A DNA stretch of 8,547 nt from Mucilaginibacter sp. (GCA_028288315.1 JAQBNY010000345.1:1-8547); one strand, 5' to 3'; shown: positions 1 through 6,256, counted from the first letter of the stretch. Notes: generated by a model from the sequence alone, not told the origin. Program-made: numbers and translations.

Positions 1-1805
1 AAATAAGAAATATAGCGATCATCGCACACGTTGACCACGGTAAAACCACATTGGTTGACAAAATTTTACACAGTTGCGCCATTTTCCGTGACGGACAGGA
101 AACTGGTGAATTGATACTTGATAACAATGACCTGGAGCGTGAGCGTGGTATTACCATCGTATCAAAAAACGTTTCGGTAATGTACAAAGATGTTAAGATC
201 AACATTATTGATACCCCTGGTCACGCCGATTTTGGTGGTGAGGTTGAGCGTGTATTGAAAATGGCTGATGGCGTTTTATTATTATGCGATGCATTTGAAG
301 GCGCTATGCCTCAAACCCGCTTTGTAACCCAAAAAGCTTTGGCTTTAGGCTTAAAACCAATTGTGGTTGTAAACAAGGTTGATAAAGAAAATTGCCGCCC
401 TGAAGAAGTTTACGTACAAATTTTTGAATTGTTCTTCAACCTTGAAGCTACTGAAGATCAGCTGGATTTTCCGGTTATCTACGGTTCATCAAAACAAGGC
501 TGGATGAGCACGGATTACAAACAACCTACAGAGGATATTTTCCCGTTAATGGATGCTATATTGGCAAACATTCCACCGGCACCTATTAATGAAGGTACTT
601 TGCAAATGCAGATCACGTCGTTAGATTATTCATCTTTCGTAGGTCGTATAGCAATTGGTCGTGTTGCACGTGGTACTATAAAAGAAAACATGCCGGTATC
701 ATTGGTAAAACGCGATGGTACTATTCAAAAATCAAGAATTAAAGAACTATACACTTTTGAAGGCTTAGGTAAAGTTAAAGCAACTTCAGTTAGTGCAGGT
801 GATATTTGTGCTGTTGTAGGTATTGAAGGTTTTGATATTGGTGATACTATTGCCGATTTCGAAAAACCGGAGCAATTGGAAGTTATCCATATTGATGAGC
901 CTACCATGAACATGTTGTTCACCATCAACACTTCACCATTTTTTGGTAAAGAGGGTAAATTTGTAACATCACGCCACCTGCGTGACCGTTTATACAAAGA
1001 GATGGAGAAAAACCTGGCACTTAAGGTTGTTGAAACCGAATCGCCGGATTCATACTTAGTATATGGCCGTGGTATTCTCCATTTATCAGTATTGATCGAG
1101 ACTATGCGTCGCGAGGGATATGAGTTACAGGTAGGTCAGCCACAGGTAATTGTTAAAGAAATTGATGGTGTTAAATGCGAGCCGGTTGAAACTTTAATAG
1201 TTGATGTACCGGGCGAGGTTGCAGGTAAAGTTATTGAGCTGGTAACACAGCGCAAAGGCGACCTGTTGGTAATGGAGCCTAAAGGCGATTTACAGCACCT
1301 TGAATTTGATATTCCTGCACGTGGTATTATAGGTTTACGTAACAACGTATTAACTGCAACAGGTGGCGAGGCTATTATGGCACACCGCTTTAAAGCATAC
1401 GAGCCATGGAAAGGTGTTATCCCGGGCCGCTTAAATGGTGTATTGGTATCAATGGATACTGGTAAAACCACTGCTTTTGCGATAGACAAATTACAGGATC
1501 GTGGTCGTTTCCACATTGATCCGGGAGTTGACGTTTACGAAGGACAAGTATTAGGCGAGCACATCCGCGATAACGATTTGGTTATTAACTTAACTAAAGG
1601 CAAGCAGTTAACCAACATGCGTGCATCAGGTAGTGATACCAACGTGCGTATTGCACCTGCTATTAAATTCTCTTTAGAAGAGTCAATGGAGTACATACAA
1701 GCCGACGAATACATTGAGGTTACACCACAAAGCATCCGTTTACGTAAAATATTCCTTAACGAGAACGAAAGAAGGATTAACGCTAAGAAATTTACCAACC
1801 AGTAA
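1..1805 (+). CDS. typA: Translational GTPase TypA/BipA (5' end cut by window edge)
   Basis: A ribosome-associated GTPase of the EF-G/LepA class, known in other bacteria to act in 50S assembly and stress or cold adaptation. The frame is open from codon 3-5, and the visible protein (600 residues) begins IRNIAIIAHVDHGKTT, the usual TypA N-terminus, so probably only three or four codons lie outside the window. A TTG at 51 is not the start because the P-loop lies upstream of it. Visible G motifs are G1 AHVDHGKT (24-47), G2 RGITI (144-158), G3 DTPGHADF with the catalytic-type His (210-233), G4 NKVDK (372-386), and a G5-like SSKQGW. A beta-barrel domain II, EF-G-like domains III and V, and the TypA-specific C-terminal domain (with RASGSDTNVRIAPA) follow. 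Length fits the family (about 600-610 aa). Stop TAA at 1803-1805, followed by a strong terminator, so it is probably not co-transcribed with the next genes. Confidence 0.97.
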   Translation, partial: IRNIAIIAHVDHGKTTLVDKILHSCAIFRDGQETGELILDNNDLERERGITIVSKNVSVMYKDVKINIIDTPGHADFGGEVERVLKMADGVLLLCDAFEGAMPQTRFVTQKALALGLKPIVVVNKVDKENCRPEEVYVQIFELFFNLEATEDQLDFPVIYGSSKQGWMSTDYKQPTEDIFPLMDAILANIPPAPINEGTLQMQITSLDYSSFVGRIAIGRVARGTIKENMPVSLVKRDGTIQKSRIKELYTFEGLGKVKATSVSAGDICAVVGIEGFDIGDTIADFEKPEQLEVIHIDEPTMNMLFTINTSPFFGKEGKFVTSRHLRDRLYKEMEKNLALKVVETESPDSYLVYGRGILHLSVLIETMRREGYELQVGQPQVIVKEIDGVKCEPVETLIVDVPGEVAGKVIELVTQRKGDLLVMEPKGDLQHLEFDIPARGIIGLRNNVLTATGGEAIMAHRFKAYEPWKGVIPGRLNGVLVSMDTGKTTAFAIDKLQDRGRFHIDPGVDVYEGQVLGEHIRDNDLVINLTKGKQLTNMRASGSDTNVRIAPAIKFSLEESMEYIQADEYIEVTPQSIRLRKIFLNENERRINAKKFTNQ

Positions 1806-1825
1806 TTTTTAAATAGCATATATTA

Positions 1826-1868
1826 CAAAGAGCCCTCGGTTTAAATACAGAGGGCTCTTTGCTTTTTT
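1826..1868 (+). terminator. Rho-independent terminator after typA
   Basis: A perfect 12-bp inverted repeat, CAAAGAGCCCTC (1826-1837) and GAGGGCTCTTTG (1850-1861), with a 12-nt loop, is followed one base later by TTTTTT (1863-1868). It starts 20 nt after the typA stop. It separates typA from the glycan cassette, and its T-run abuts the promoter-like element of the flippase gene. Confidence 0.93.
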
Positions 1869-1869
1869 A

Positions 1870-1877
1870 TACATTTG
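1870..1877 (+). promoter_or_regulatory. Bacteroidota-type -7 element (TACATTTG) before the flippase
   Basis: TACATTTG matches the TAnnTTTG -7 consensus of Bacteroidota housekeeping promoters. It lies 10 nt upstream of the flippase ATG, so a start of transcription 5-8 nt downstream would give an almost leaderless mRNA. I find no TTTG-like -33 element at the usual 19-21 nt spacing; that region falls in the loop and right arm of the typA terminator. The match is short, so this is tentative. Confidence 0.45.
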
Positions 1878-1887
1878 CAAACAATAT

Positions 1888-3219
1888 ATGCGTATTCCCA
1901 GCATCCCCGGTTTTGATCAGCAGGCATTAGAGAAGTATTTTAAAAATACGGGTTGGCTTTTAATTGCCAGGGTTGGCAGTATGGTTGTCAAATTCATTAT
2001 CAACAGTGTACTGCTATCAAGGTATTTGAGCACGGCCGAATTTGGGATATTGAACTATCCTATGGCAATTGTAACCTTTACTATGGCTATTGCAGCTTTA
2101 GGCTTAGATGGTTTTATTACCCGTGAACTGCTAAATCATCCCGAGAGGAAGGACACTTTATTAGGTACCGCCTTTTGGTTAAGGCTTACAGCGGGTGTAT
2201 TAACGCTTCCACTTGTTTACACAGCTTATATGCTGCTGGCGTTAGCCAAGCCGCTCGAAACCCCGTTTAGTTATATATTGATTGTGGCATTTACATCGGT
2301 AATTCAATCGGTTAATATAATTGATAGCTTTTTCCAGTCGAAAGTACAGGGTAAAAATATTATGTATGTGCAGGTATCAGGGAATATTATATCGGCCTTA
2401 ATAAAACTGTTGTTCATTATTTTAAAGCTACCTCTTATATGGTTTGTTTACTCCTTACTGCTTGATGCGCTGATACTGGCTATAGGATATATCGTTCTTT
2501 ATAAAAAAAGCAATAACCATATCCGCAACTGGAAGTATGATGCCCGTATAACCGGCTATCTGCTTAAGCATTCCTGGCCGCTTGCGTTCTCAGCCATACT
2601 GGTTACTATTTACATGAAAATTGATCAGGTAATGATACCCATGTATGAGAAAGCCAGCGAATTGGGTATTTACACAACGGCTGCCAGCTTAAGTGAGAAC
2701 TGGTATTTTATTCCGGTTGCCATTGTAACATCGGTGTTTCCTGCTATAATGCATGCTCGTAAAACAGATATTGATCGTTACTATAAGCGGTTGCAAAACA
2801 TGTATGATCTGATGGTTATATTAAGTGTAACTATTGCTTTAGTAATGAGTTTAGGATCTAACCTGATTTATCATTTATTATACAAGCCCGCTTATTGGCC
2901 TGCCGCACCAGTTTTAGCTGTGCATGTTTGGGCGGGTGTGTTTGTGTTTTTAGGAAGCGCAAGTGGGCAGTACCTCATAGCCGAAGGTTATTTCAAGCTA
3001 TCAATGCTGCGTACTGGTGTTGGTGCTATTGTAAATATTGTATTGAATTTATTTTTTATACCGGCTTACGGTATTATAGGGGCAGCATATGCTACATTAA
3101 TAGCTTATGCTGTAGCCACATTTTTTATTTTATTTATTCCGAAAACAAGGCAACAAGGATTGATGATGTTTAAATCATTATTTTTAATTTCACTGTTTCA
3201 AAAAATCATAAAGCGTTGA
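1888..3219 (+). CDS. Polysaccharide/oligosaccharide flippase (Wzx-like, MOP superfamily)
   Basis: A 443-aa polytopic inner-membrane protein of the Polysacc_synt type. Such proteins flip undecaprenyl-linked glycans from the cytoplasmic to the periplasmic face. About 12 or more hydrophobic segments are separated by short basic loops. The N-terminus, YFKNTGWLLIARVGSMVVKF (residues 16-35), followed by LSRYLSTAEFGILNYPMA and LGLDGFITREL, is typical of the family, as is the later GYFKLSMLRTGVGAIVNIVLN region around residues 367-390. The ATG at 1888 fits the expected N-terminus. A TAnnTTTG element lies 10 nt upstream, with no Shine-Dalgarno. The stop TGA overlaps the TTG start of the next gene (TTGA, 3216-3219), implying translational coupling with the methyltransferase. 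The substrate cannot be read from sequence. No polymerase, ligase or initiating transferase lies in the window, so those functions must be elsewhere. Confidence 0.9.
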   Translation: MRIPSIPGFDQQALEKYFKNTGWLLIARVGSMVVKFIINSVLLSRYLSTAEFGILNYPMAIVTFTMAIAALGLDGFITRELLNHPERKDTLLGTAFWLRLTAGVLTLPLVYTAYMLLALAKPLETPFSYILIVAFTSVIQSVNIIDSFFQSKVQGKNIMYVQVSGNIISALIKLLFIILKLPLIWFVYSLLLDALILAIGYIVLYKKSNNHIRNWKYDARITGYLLKHSWPLAFSAILVTIYMKIDQVMIPMYEKASELGIYTTAASLSENWYFIPVAIVTSVFPAIMHARKTDIDRYYKRLQNMYDLMVILSVTIALVMSLGSNLIYHLLYKPAYWPAAPVLAVHVWAGVFVFLGSASGQYLIAEGYFKLSMLRTGVGAIVNIVLNLFFIPAYGIIGAAYATLIAYAVATFFILFIPKTRQQGLMMFKSLFLISLFQKIIKR

Positions 3220-3869
3220 GTACATTTTCATCACTATTAAAAGTATTAACCAATCCTGCGCATTTGCGTGCGCTATTGTCATTTAATAACAAGGGCTATC
3301 TTAATGATATTGGCTGGTTTAAGGCTTTCGACAGCAAATCGCCGGTTGACCGTGATGGCAACCCTATACCATGGGTAACTTACTCGTTTATTGATTTTAT
3401 AAAAGATAGATTAGGTAAGCAGCACGCTGTGTTTGAATTTGGATCAGGCAACTCTACTTTTTTTTATGCCAAATATGCAGGTGTAGTGGTTTCTGTAGAG
3501 CACGATAAGGAGTGGTTTGATAAGATAGAGAAATCTGAAAACAAACCTGAAAATTCTGAACTTATATACACTGAATTGGTACGGGGCGGCGATTATTGCC
3601 AGATGCCCCTTAAGCTGGAAGAGAAATTCGACATTATTATTGTTGATGGACGCGACCGGGTGAACTGCTGCAAGCAAGCCGTTGATGCATTGACACCTGA
3701 AGGTGTTATTGTGCTTGACGATTCTGAACGTGAAGTATACAAAGAGGGGGTTGATTTCCTGATAGACAAGGGTTTTAAGCATTTGCCTTTTAGCGGGATC
3801 TCGCCGGGCTTGTTCTACCTTAAGTCAACATCGGTATTTTATAAATCTGAAAATTGCCTCGGAATATAA
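3216..3869 (+). CDS. Class I SAM-dependent methyltransferase, glycan-cluster type (TTG start)
   Basis: A 217-aa soluble Rossmann-fold protein. Motif I is VFEFGSGNSTFFYA (residues 72-85). The acidic residue for the SAM ribose is E95 in VVSVEHDKEW, the motif-III/IV region is FDIIIVDGRDR (138-148), and GVIVLDDSE (163-171) follows. The protein ends NCLGI, a tail I associate with small methyltransferases found among glycan genes. The acceptor is unknown; a hydroxyl, carboxyl or amino group of a sugar is an inference from neighbours. The only usual start codon in frame upstream of the conserved core is TTG at 3216, which shares TTGA with the flippase stop; an in-frame TAA at 3171 blocks extension, and only ATT/ATC codons lie between. 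Later TTG codons (3264, 3276) are possible but would trim the N-terminus. One nucleotide separates its stop from the next gene. Confidence 0.85.
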   Translation: MSTFSSLLKVLTNPAHLRALLSFNNKGYLNDIGWFKAFDSKSPVDRDGNPIPWVTYSFIDFIKDRLGKQHAVFEFGSGNSTFFYAKYAGVVVSVEHDKEWFDKIEKSENKPENSELIYTELVRGGDYCQMPLKLEEKFDIIIVDGRDRVNCCKQAVDALTPEGVIVLDDSEREVYKEGVDFLIDKGFKHLPFSGISPGLFYLKSTSVFYKSENCLGI

Positions 3870-3870
3870 T

Positions 3871-4644
3871 ATGGCAGAAGAAAAATTAAGCGGAAACGTT
3901 AAAACCGCGTATGATGAGTTTTACCAAAAGCATGACGAGGCCTGGCGCATGCTGGGTGCCAAGTATAAAGCGCAACATATTGTTGATGTATGCAAGGGCC
4001 AAACCTTTGCAAAAGTACTTGAGGTTGGTGCGGGCGATGGCAGTATATTAAAGTACCTGTCTGATTGGAATTTTGCGCCGGAATACCATGCGGTGGAGAT
4101 ATCTGATAGCGGAGTAAAGCACATCAAATCGCGCCAGATAAAGGGCCTGTCATCAGTGCAGGAGTTTGATGGTTACCATTTGCCTTTTGAGGATAATAGT
4201 TTCGACCTGCTCATTCTTTCGCACGTGCTGGAGCATGTAGAACATGAACGCCTGCTGCTGCGCGAAATAAAGCGAGTGAGCCGCAATTTTGTGATAGAGG
4301 TACCTATTGATTATAAGCCGGGAGTTGATAAGCGTATAAAGCATTTTTTGGCATACGGACACATTAATGTTTACACCCCAACGTCATTAAGATATTTATT
4401 GCAGACAGAGGGCTTTGATGTAGTAAAAGATCTTACTTCAATGATTGAGCCGGAGGTAACTTCGTTTAATACTTACGTTAATCAAAAGAAGCCAAAAGGA
4501 TTGGTGACCAGCCTAAAAATAACCGCCGAGTATTTTGCAAAAAATATGGCAGCTAAAATAGGTGGCACAAAGTGGCAAGAAAAGCTGGCCAACGCCTACA
4601 CTGTATTGTGTAACAAAACCAATAAACAAGCCGATATTTTTTAA
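3871..4644 (+). CDS. Class I SAM-dependent methyltransferase (Methyltransf_11 type)
   Basis: A 257-aa cytoplasmic methyltransferase. The SAM-binding loop is VLEVGAGDG (residues 49-57), an acidic residue follows in HAVEIS (E76), and the Methyltransf_11 signature LPFEDNSFDLLILSHVLEHV spans about 104-123. A small insert with YKPGVDKRIKHFLAYGHINVYTP (about 150-172) then leads to a segment resembling UbiE/type-11 relatives. The basic C-terminal region (about 205-257) has no motif I recognise. The ATG at 3871 comes one base after the previous stop, so the two methyltransferases are surely in one transcript. They are not close copies: their motif I and post-motif signatures differ, suggesting two different acceptors. 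Glycan methylation is inferred from the flippase and glycosyltransferase neighbours; methylation of a lipid or quinone cannot be excluded by sequence alone. Confidence 0.88.
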   Translation: MAEEKLSGNVKTAYDEFYQKHDEAWRMLGAKYKAQHIVDVCKGQTFAKVLEVGAGDGSILKYLSDWNFAPEYHAVEISDSGVKHIKSRQIKGLSSVQEFDGYHLPFEDNSFDLLILSHVLEHVEHERLLLREIKRVSRNFVIEVPIDYKPGVDKRIKHFLAYGHINVYTPTSLRYLLQTEGFDVVKDLTSMIEPEVTSFNTYVNQKKPKGLVTSLKITAEYFAKNMAAKIGGTKWQEKLANAYTVLCNKTNKQADIF

Positions 4645-4721
4645 GTTAAGTGGAAACCTTGTTTGTGATAATTTATTGTTCACTACAACGTTAATGCATC
4701 TTTAAAATCACTAATTGAATT

Positions 4722-5633
4722 TTGCAAAACCTTGCGCCCATTGCACTTTTTGTATATAACCGGCCCGATCATACCCGCCGTACTTTAAGCTATTTGCAAA
4801 AAAATTTGCTGGCAGAAGATTCACGCCTGTTTATTTTCTCGGATGGAGCCAAAACAGATGATGATAGGGCCAGTGTACAAGAGGTTAGGCAGATAGCGGC
4901 AGAGGTTACCGGCTTTAAATCTGTAAAGGTGATTAGCCGGAAGCAAAATATGGGCCTGGCTAACTCTATTATTAGCGGTGTTACCCAGTTGGTTAATGAG
5001 TACGGCAAAGTTATTGTATTTGAGGATGATCTGCTGTCATCTCCTTACTCCCTCCGGTTTTTTAATGACGCCTTAACCCGTTATGATGATAATGATGAGG
5101 TGATGCATATTGGCGCTTATATGTTTGATATTAAAGATAAAACGCTGCCTGAAACCTTCTTTTTTCGTGCAGCCTTTAGTTGGGGATGGGCTACCTGGGC
5201 GCGTGCCTGGAAAAACTTTGAGCCCGATATTGACAAACTAATTCAAGCTTTTGATAAGGAAAAGATAAATCAGTTCTCGATAGATGGTACCATGAATTTT
5301 TGGAAACAGATGCAGGACTTTAAAGCCGGTAAAAACAATTCATGGGCTATAAGGTGGTATGCATCCATTTTTTTGAAAAAGGGGCTAACGCTTAATCCCC
5401 TGCATTCATTTATACATAATATTGGGCATGATGGCTCTGGTGTGCATTCCAATATCGAAAACATGTACCAGGTACAGATAGCGCAACAAGCAGTTAAGCA
5501 ATTTCCTGTTATTGTACAGGAAAATGAACAAGCTTATCACGCCATAAAATATTTTTTAAAAAATAGAAAAGGATCCTTTTTACAGCGCAGCCTGCGCTTT
5601 CTAAAACAATTTAGAATAAAGCACTTACTTTAA
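4722..5633 (+). CDS. Family-2-like (GT-A fold, HlpA-like) glycosyltransferase, TTG start
   Basis: A 303-aa soluble glycosyltransferase. Visible motifs are APIALFVYNRPDHTRRTL near the N-terminus (5-22, nucleotide-sugar fold), FSDGAKTDDD (39-48), RKQNMGLANSI (73-83), the acidic metal-binding-type VFEDDLLSSP (99-108), and SWGWATW (153-159), a signature of the family often labelled 'hemolytic protein HlpA-like' or glycosyltransferase family 2. It probably adds a sugar to a lipid-linked or surface glycan; donor and acceptor are unknown. No ATG precedes the core: an in-frame TGA at 4716-4718 leaves only ATT 4719 and TTG 4722, so TTG is chosen. The 77-nt gap behind the methyltransferase holds no terminator and no clear TAnnTTTG element, so read-through from the cassette promoter is the simplest view. 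The stop lies inside an 18-nt tandem duplication. The C-terminal end is basic (FLKQFRIKHLL). Confidence 0.85.
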   Translation: MQNLAPIALFVYNRPDHTRRTLSYLQKNLLAEDSRLFIFSDGAKTDDDRASVQEVRQIAAEVTGFKSVKVISRKQNMGLANSIISGVTQLVNEYGKVIVFEDDLLSSPYSLRFFNDALTRYDDNDEVMHIGAYMFDIKDKTLPETFFFRAAFSWGWATWARAWKNFEPDIDKLIQAFDKEKINQFSIDGTMNFWKQMQDFKAGKNNSWAIRWYASIFLKKGLTLNPLHSFIHNIGHDGSGVHSNIENMYQVQIAQQAVKQFPVIVQENEQAYHAIKYFLKNRKGSFLQRSLRFLKQFRIKHLL

Positions 5634-5650
5634 ATAAAGCACCTACCTTA
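5615..5650 (+). repeat. 18-nt tandem duplication spanning the glycosyltransferase stop
   Basis: AATAAAGCACTTACTTTA (5615-5632) is followed directly by AATAAAGCACCTACCTTA (5633-5650), 16 of 18 identical, both differences T to C. The period is a multiple of three, so the second copy keeps the frame: the first ends IKHLL-stop and the second would read IKHLP-stop. It looks like a replication-slippage duplication that produced a second in-frame stop. Confidence 0.85.
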
Positions 5651-5677
5651 AATATAATTGTTAATAAGTGTTAAATC

Positions 5678-5709
5678 TTAGTCTGCTAAGTCTATAGATA
5701 TTATATTTG
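5678..5709 (+). promoter_or_regulatory. Bacteroidota-type promoter candidate (TTAG-20-TATATTTG)
   Basis: TATATTTG (5702-5709) is an exact TAnnTTTG -7 match. At the standard spacing of 20 nt upstream lies TTAG (5678-5681), three of four bases of the TTTG -33 element. Predicted transcription would begin near 5715. It is in an AT-rich gap where chance matches are more likely, and the next CDS (5862) lies beyond a terminator, so it would drive a short RNA or an attenuated leader. Confidence 0.4.
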
Positions 5710-5714
5710 AGATA

Positions 5715-5810
5715 ATTATTAATATCGTTTTTTCTAACAATCGTTCTTTATGATAATAATAAGGTCAGTAAATACTTAAAAGAGAGAGCCATTAGGTTTT
5801 CTCTTTTTTT
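5715..5810 (+). ncRNA. Candidate ~95-nt small RNA or attenuator leader
   Basis: Between the TATATTTG element and the terminator at 5778-5810 there is no gene-sized ORF, which gives a promoter-to-terminator unit of about 95 nt. The RNA would be AT-rich with weak internal pairing (an ATTATTAATATC stretch near 5716-5727 against GATAATAAT at 5752-5760). It contains a mini-ORF at 5750-5779, MIIIRSVNT-stop, whose TAA overlaps the first bases of the terminator stem, a leader-peptide-like arrangement. Alternatively the whole stretch is just the untranslated tail of the glycosyltransferase transcript. No known RNA family is recognised. Confidence 0.28.
5778..5810 (+). terminator. Rho-independent terminator in the gap before the 80-aa gene
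   Basis: AAAAGAGAGAGCC (5778-5790) pairs over 13 positions with GGTTTTCTCTTTT (5795-5807), including two G-U pairs, around an ATTA tetraloop. The T-run 5804-5810 continues out of the stem. It sits about 145 nt after the glycosyltransferase stop and 50 nt before the next ATG, so it ends the glycan transcript, a small RNA, or both. Confidence 0.8.
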
Positions 5811-5861
5811 GTTTATGAAACATTGGTGCGTTTTTTAGTGTTATAGTAAAAAAACTAAACT

Positions 5862-6104
5862 ATGATAGACGAAAAAGACACCCATCCTGCGGATAAAGAC
5901 GGGAAATATGAATTTGAGATCCACTACTCCGGCCGCGAACTTACCTGCAAAGTTGAAAAGGAGCAAAATAAGCTTATTGTATGTATTGATAATAATATAA
6001 ATGCAGAGCTTGAGATACAGGATGACAATTGCCTCATACAAACCGGGGGAAATGAATTGCCAGACTCTGCCATAGATTATATTAGAAAACGCGTTTTAGG
6101 CTAA
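5862..6104 (+). CDS. Small acidic protein of unknown function (80 aa)
   Basis: I do not recognise a named family. The 80-residue protein has no signal peptide, membrane segment or cysteine pair motif (single Cys at about 29, 41 and 57). Alternating polar and hydrophobic residues (YEFEIHYSGRELTCKVEKE, then KLIVCIDNNINAELEIQDDN) suggest a small beta-sheet of four or five strands, and the end (DSAIDYIRKRVLG) looks like one amphipathic helix. Net charge is acidic. The ATG at 5862 follows an A-rich stretch (TAAAAAAACTAAACT), as is common for start regions that lack Shine-Dalgarno motifs. Real-gene status is supported by its balanced composition, an isolated position between a terminator and a repeat, and the lack of a better competing frame. 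It appears monocistronic. I infer a cytoplasmic location only from the absence of export signals. Confidence 0.75.
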   Translation: MIDEKDTHPADKDGKYEFEIHYSGRELTCKVEKEQNKLIVCIDNNINAELEIQDDNCLIQTGGNELPDSAIDYIRKRVLG

Positions 6105-6107
6105 AAG

Positions 6108-6247
6108 ATTTACCACAGAGGTCACAAAGATTTATACAAAGTACACTAAGAGATGTAAAGTCACGAGTTAATGTTTTAGATTAAGCCTGTAGGCTATTCA
6201 AACTAGTGTTCTTGTAATTTTCTTTTTGATGGTCTCTGTGGTTAAAT
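6108..6247. repeat. 140-bp imperfect palindrome with ACCACAGAG / CTCTGTGGT ends
   Basis: ATTTACCACAGAG (6108-6120) and CTCTGTGGTTAAAT (6234-6247) are inverted copies with one bulged base. Pairing continues imperfectly inward for about 35-40 nt per side. The left arm contains degenerate 7-mers of CACAAAG type (CACAGAG 6114, CACAAAG 6123, TACAAAG 6135, CACTAAG 6144, TGTAAAG 6154) at 9-12-nt steps. A small hairpin AGCCT-GT-AGGCT (6184-6195) lies near the centre. It fills nearly the whole gap before the transporter gene and resembles the dispersed ACCACAGAG-bounded intergenic repeats I know from several bacterial genomes. No ORF and no T-run, so not a standard terminator. Confidence 0.7.
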
Positions 6248-6256
6248 ACCAGTTGA

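Noticed and set aside
51..53. TTG at 51 as the typA start
   Set aside because: The same frame is open back to the window edge and encodes the P-loop (AHVDHGKTT) upstream of it; the true start lies just outside.
1136..1516. 126-aa minus-strand frame inside typA
   Set aside because: Antisense shadow of a highly conserved gene; no recognisable motifs and Pro/Thr/Ser-rich as expected from reverse codons.
2895..3173. 92-aa plus-strand frame inside the flippase
   Set aside because: Out-of-frame shadow of a membrane protein gene, cysteine and aromatic rich, no family resemblance.
3444..3782. 112-aa minus-strand frame opposite the first methyltransferase
   Set aside because: Covers the SAM-binding core on the other strand; composition looks like an antisense artefact.
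4720..4729. TTTTGCAAAA palindrome as an operator for the glycosyltransferase
   Set aside because: Short AT-rich palindrome at the start codon; a similar TTTGCAAA at 1874-1881 is explained by the -7 element, so no shared operator is claimed.
5677..5690. CTTAG-TCTG-CTAAG hairpin after the glycosyltransferase
   Set aside because: Only 5 bp and not followed by a T-run; overlaps the proposed -33 region and is likely chance.
5841..6041. 66-aa hydrophobic minus-strand frame over the 80-aa gene
   Set aside because: Hydrophobicity arises from reading an acidic, AT-rich gene backwards; no start context or conserved motif.
6108..6247. Palindrome as a CRISPR array or an insertion sequence
   Set aside because: There are no exact direct repeats with unique spacers and no transposase frame; 140 bp is too short for an autonomous element.
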